DNA from: Hypomyces perniciosus
Taxonomy: Eukaryota > Ascomycota > Sordariomycetes > Hypocreales > Hypocreaceae
NCBI GenBank assembly: GCA_008477525.1
Contig: SPDT01000007.1
Coordinates: 4,402,001 to 4,466,000 of the forward strand
Reading direction: 5' to 3'
Length of the DNA stretch: 64,000 bases
This document shows, in pieces, positions 59,774 through 64,000 of the stretch. The number at the start of each line of letters is the position of its first letter. Within the stretch, counting starts at the first letter, position 1. Below the pieces are notes generated by a model. The model saw nothing but the letters and a program-made list of their open reading frames with translations. It did no database searches and was not told where the DNA came from. Made by a program: the position numbers and the translations under genes.

Positions 59774-62700
59774 CCTGGCCCACAAGACAGCGCATACGCT
59801 GCCGACAAGATTCCTGATGGCTTCTATCGAGTATATTCAACGGTATTGGGTTCCTTCTGATGAAAAGATGAACAGGACTCCTCATGAGGGATGCTTTAGT
59901 GATGAGGACTTACCAGTTCCGGGTGACACACAAGTTGCCCCGGGTCGAGATTTGAGTTGACGAGGAGGTAGAGTTAACTTCGAAGAGCGATAAGCACAGT
60001 CAAGGATGACTCGTAGAGTATTCGACCACAAGTGAGTTGGCAGCAGTATACCCCAAACTTGAAGTTTGGGATACTAGTGTCAGGATGGTGATGGTGTAGG
60101 AGAGAAAACTTAGGTCAAGGGGCAGTGCAAATATAGGTGGGACGCGATCAGTACGCGTTCACGTGTTGAAAAAGAGATCTCAAAAACACTAGTAAACATG
60201 GGAAATAGAAAAAGGAGTGCGAATTTTGTGGGGTTGTGGGCGAGTGGGCGAGGGCTCGTCAACAAAGGACAGCCAGCTGGATGGTTCAAAGTGACCAGCT
60301 GGTGGGAAGATTGTGCGAGTAAGCCCTAATCCGGGGAAAAGGAGTATCCGAAGACCATGGAGTCAGTTATCAAGTCACAGAAATGTATTGATCAAGTTCT
60401 AGCTTTTAGTTTTGTTTCCCCGTGACATCGAAATACTCGTCGTGATCACCATGATCTTGGAGCACCAGGAAGCACCAGCAACTATGCAAAGTGAGGCCAT
60501 ATAAGCTCATTTATGCTAGCAGACTTAGGACATCCTCGAGATATACAAGGATCTGAGTCACTCCTTTACCATTCAGTAAATCCTCAAGTCTGTATATACG
60601 TGATTAGGTGTTGTCGTTCTCTTGTTCTCGAACAATTATGGTTCATGGCCATTGTGGCAGTAAAGCAAGGCCCGTAGAGAGTCTCTATCTTTGAATGAGG
60701 GAGAAGCTCAAGGGGCCACCAGTTTGTATGTCAAGGATTCTATAGTCCTCTGTGGAGGAATTGAGTGCAGAACACTCAAAAGTCTCTTGAAGGGATTTGC
60801 TCCGTCACATTTTGTTTGGGGGTTTATGACAACCGTGTTAACGCACTGCAGATGGAGTGACATAGACCTATTGACATTTAAAAGGGGAGTGTTATGCCTG
60901 AGTAGCTAGAGGTCGTCATCATAGCTACCTCGCAATCCAATCCTTCAGTGTTTTCAGTCCCCTTTACTCAGTCGCTCTAGGCGCGTTCTTCTCGATGGCC
61001 AGACCTCGACTTGGTGATTCCCTCAAAACCTGAATCCTGGAAGGTCTTTTTCCAGTTCCCCTTGTTCCTCTCCAAACCACGAAAAACCTGATATGGATCA
61101 AATAAAACTTTTTCGTCGGTCTGAGTGGTGTTGGGTAAAAACATTCACCTTTGTCTTCCCGGATTCTGTGTTGGCTTATGTGTTGTTGTGTGCGCGTCCC
61201 CAGGCAGCAAAAATGCTAAAGAAGTTCTGTCTTTGTGCCGATTTATTACCTAGATTACTACCAGAGCCCGATGCTTAGTGAATCATAAACATGACCAACG
61301 ACCTCATCTTGCATCACCCTCTCCATCGCAAACATACTGGCCAAAATTTCACCCTGGACATGCTGCCAGTAGTGTCGCATTAGGACATCCCCCCCTGAAC
61401 CTGTTGGCATAAAACAAGCGAGTTTCCTTCTTCTTCTTCTCTTGGAATACTGATTTTCGAAGCCACTGATAACAAGGTGATAGATACAGTACCCAGCCAT
61501 CGATTCTCAAATGCCAGAACTTGCACGACCTGCATCCTGTTGCATCCGCCAGCCAAGAAACCGACAGACGCGTACCAAGAAACTGACAAGATGGAGGCGA
61601 CCCTTCAGGCTATCACCGTATACACGTTGGTTGCTGACTATGGGAATTTGTGCTATTGGAGTACGGCTTGATGGTTTACCAAGGACACAAAACGACATGA
61701 TATCGGCAACACAGCCCGGAGAGTAGTCAAAAAGATCCCACCAAAAGCCCAAGGTTCCAACACACATCACGGAGAGAACCTATTATGATGGGTGAGTATC
61801 CATTCAAGGACACCACTGTGTCTATTTGTGCTGACTGGGTCTCGTCACAGTGTCCTCGACTCCCGTTCATGCAGCTCGACCAACTCGACCAAGTCAACAA
61901 AATTGCGAGCCACTATCGGTAATGACAAGCCAGACCCGATGCTTCTTGATAGGATCCCATACATCGCTCGAGCACTGGGCGCTCTGTATTGCCCCTCGCG
62001 ACAAAATAGTCCCCCGAACCCTCGAGCTGATAACTGTTCCTCGACGCCGCATACGTTAATCCCGGCGTGAGTCATGAGACGCTCTCCTATATTATATGGA
62101 AGAGTGAATAAAATGACCACGGAAGATTTCGAGAAGATCTCAGTGGTGCAGGACGTCGGGCTGACAATCAGGCATTGGATTCCCCCACGGGCTTATGTGC
62201 TCCTAGAAGGGTTCTTTTCCGATCTCTTCTCTGCATGGTTTAAGAATGCATATCTTGCTCCCATTCTATACCACATTTCTCTGTGGATTTTATAAGTTAC
62301 TGGAGACCAGAACTCACTCCTGATACAGAAAGGAATTGGGGGCAGTGGATAGAGCCGAAGTACGAAGCAGAGCGCTCGACAGTTCACTACCTATGTATAA
62401 AATCCACGTCCTTCGTACAGTACTGGGTCAATTTGCAATACTCACACGCTGCCTTGGCATCTAGTCTAACATGGACAGTGCCCTTTCCTTCGTACACCCG
62501 AAAAATTGAGACGAAGCCCAGGTTTACGAGGCAGCGGATTGTTTAGTTTAGATGAATCTAAATAGGGAGCCGTATTACTGTAGTATATACAGAGTACGAA
62601 GTAGTTAGGCAGTAGTATGTATATCGTAGTGGTACTAGTAAGGTAGTAGATAGTACTCCGTAGTAGTTGTATTACTAAAGCTCGTACGGAGTACACGGTG

Positions 62701-63100
62701 CTATTTTCAGGATCAAGGTGGGCATTAATAATGCCTGTCCAAAGCCCAATCGGCCCCTCACTCATCCCCCTCGTCGATATCCGGCGTTCCGCAGCCCAAC
62801 GCCTCGATGCTGCCCCCAATCAGCTGGGCCGAAAGCGACCAAGCTATGGAATCAGAAAAGGCCCTAAGGACTCCTAGTGTTGCGCAGTTGACCATCTTTA
62901 ACACCCTAGCCGAAACCTAAATCGCCGCTGGCTGCTCCCCTGTCAAATCGCGCTTGTTGACGTTGGCCGTCCGAGCCCGACCATGTCCTGATTCCAGCCT
63001 GCCTACCCAGCCGAAGCGAACGCTATTTTCTCTGCTAACGTTTTCCCTCCGCTACCAGCCGGCTGCATCGTGACTGTACGAGGAGTCGGATCTATGTGCC
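59774..63100. other. 3.3-kb intergenic region
   Basis: I find no supported gene. The cluster 62595-62693 holds one TACGAAGTA, one TACTCCGTA and one TACGGAGTA. The last two are arranged as an inverted pair (GTACTCCGTA, spacer, TACGGAGTAC). A short + strand frame at 61850-62059 contains EHWALCIAPRDK but has no supported start. Confidence 0.5.
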
Positions 63101-63949
63101 ATGGCCCTGCCCGGCCGGCCGTCGCGTTGGGACGAGCTCCCGGATGAGATCTTGCTCCAGATCTTGAGCTGTGAGTTCTCCAATTACCCCTCCACAGCTT
63201 TCGTCGAGCTGGGTGCTTACTCTACTCTGCTTGCTCGCAAATAGATCTCGACCCTTACCACATCACCAGATTGCAGCTCGTCTCACGCAAGCTTCAAAAG
63301 CTGTGTCTCGACGACGAGCTGTGGAAACGGCACTGCTTTGAGGAATCGCCATGGTACCAATCGCTCAAGAACCATCGCAACCTCTTCGCCCCACTGATCG
63401 AGCCCCAAGACGACCCCGAAAATGAGACGGTGCTGCTGAACTCAGAAAGCACTGATAGGAATGTACGAAAGAAGGAGAGCGGCGTTAAGTCAGCCCATCG
63501 ACGGACAAAACGATGTCGAGAGCTCCGGGACATGGCGAACTGGGATCCCGCGTTTCCCAGTGAGCGAGTGTCCTGGTATGACGAGTACATCCAGCGTAAT
63601 GGGCCGGCCTGCGTCAACTGGCTCCAGACACCCCGCATGCACGATCGAGGGGTTGAAGCCATTATCGAAGCGAGGGGCATGGAGCTTTACCATCCGTACA
63701 GTGGAAATGACGGGCTCGGCACAATGCTGGCTGTTTCGCCGCTGGACGACGGGTCAGTCTGCCTATGGGATATCAAAGGAACGCGGAAGAAGGCTGGCGC
63801 GGTTCTCGCGAGAAGCAAGTCCGACATCCTCTTTATCGATGGGCCAGGCAGTCAAAATGCCAGGCGATCTAAGAAGGTCGATACAGGGGTCACGGAATGT
63901 GTCAGTATAGATAACCACAGGCATCGAGCGTATTTCGCGATACAGAGTC
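63101..63949 (+). CDS. F-box protein with WD-like region, truncated by the window edge
   Basis: Exon 1 (63101-63170) and exon 2 (63245-63949) encode 258 residues. The F-box is clear at residues 10-45 (WDELPDEILLQILSYLDPY, then LVSRKLQKLCLDDELWKR), so the product should join an SCF ubiquitin ligase. Later the chain has VSPLDDGSVCLWDIKG, a WD-repeat pattern, which suggests a propeller that continues beyond the window. Exon 2 ends at a good donor (GTGAGT at 63950) and a branch-like ACTAAC appears at the very end of the window. The next exon is therefore outside. Confidence 0.88.
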
Positions 63950-64000
63950 GTGAGTGAAGAGTCCCGAGCACAGCAACTAAGACACGGAAAAAGACTAACT

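Noticed and set aside
61850..62059. Short + strand frame with EHWALCIAPRDK
   Set aside because: There is no AUG in a good position, no extension by splicing that I could find, and no clear family. It may be a chance frame or a decayed gene.
1..64000. Secondary-metabolite cluster or resistance island
   Set aside because: No polyketide synthase, peptide synthetase, terpene cyclase, P450, transporter or zinc-cluster regulator was seen. The genes are mostly unrelated housekeeping functions.

Overview
This window is nuclear DNA of a filamentous ascomycete (Pezizomycotina). Sordariomycetes, probably Hypocreales, is my best guess from protein character alone. The evidence is short introns (about 50-190 nt) with GT..CTRAY..AG signals, multi-exon genes packed on both strands, and clear fungal housekeeping proteins. 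I see no CRISPR, operon, prophage or secondary-metabolite cluster.

Left part (1-31.7 kb) is a dense block of conserved genes: alanyl-tRNA synthetase (-), an unknown conserved protein (+), an RCR-type membrane protein with PPxY motifs (-), Hrd3/Sel1 of the ER-associated degradation ligase (-), uracil-DNA glycosylase (+), an Msb1/Mug8-domain morphogenesis protein (+), a DUF726 alpha/beta hydrolase (-), an intron-containing tRNA-Tyr (-), a Tma23-like ribosome-biogenesis protein (+), tRNA-His guanylyltransferase Thg1 (-), the COMPASS subunit Swd1 (+) and the RNA polymerase II largest subunit Rpb1 (+). Exon boundaries were set by hand and every multi-exon model closes in frame.

Middle part (31.7-50 kb) is sparse. 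It holds a 53-residue cysteine-rich protein (-) behind an AUG-free leader, then nearly 9 kb with no convincing gene, then a 174-residue protein built from two copies of one module (+), a small zinc-knuckle protein (-), a decayed LINE 3' end (+) and an F-box-like protein (-).

Right part (50.8-64 kb) returns to conserved genes: ribosome-associated Hsp70 Ssb (-), an NAD(P)-binding epimerase-like protein with a 14-nt microexon (-), an 82-residue Tyr/Ser/Gly-rich protein with a probable GC-AG intron (-), a 779-residue membrane protein followed directly by a degenerate minisatellite (-), and an F-box protein cut by the right edge (+).

The genes do not form one pathway. Several serve translation or protein quality control (AlaRS, Thg1, tRNA-Tyr, Tma23, Ssb, Hrd3) and transcription or chromatin (Rpb1, Swd1). 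The most unusual signals lie between genes: a strongly enriched intergenic 9-mer TACGRAGTA (20 copies, none in a coding exon), the gene desert flanked by two small divergent genes, a tandem repeat that starts at a stop codon, and hidden or odd exons (the last Rpb1 exon, a 14-nt microexon, a GC-AG intron, a non-AUG mitochondrial leader).
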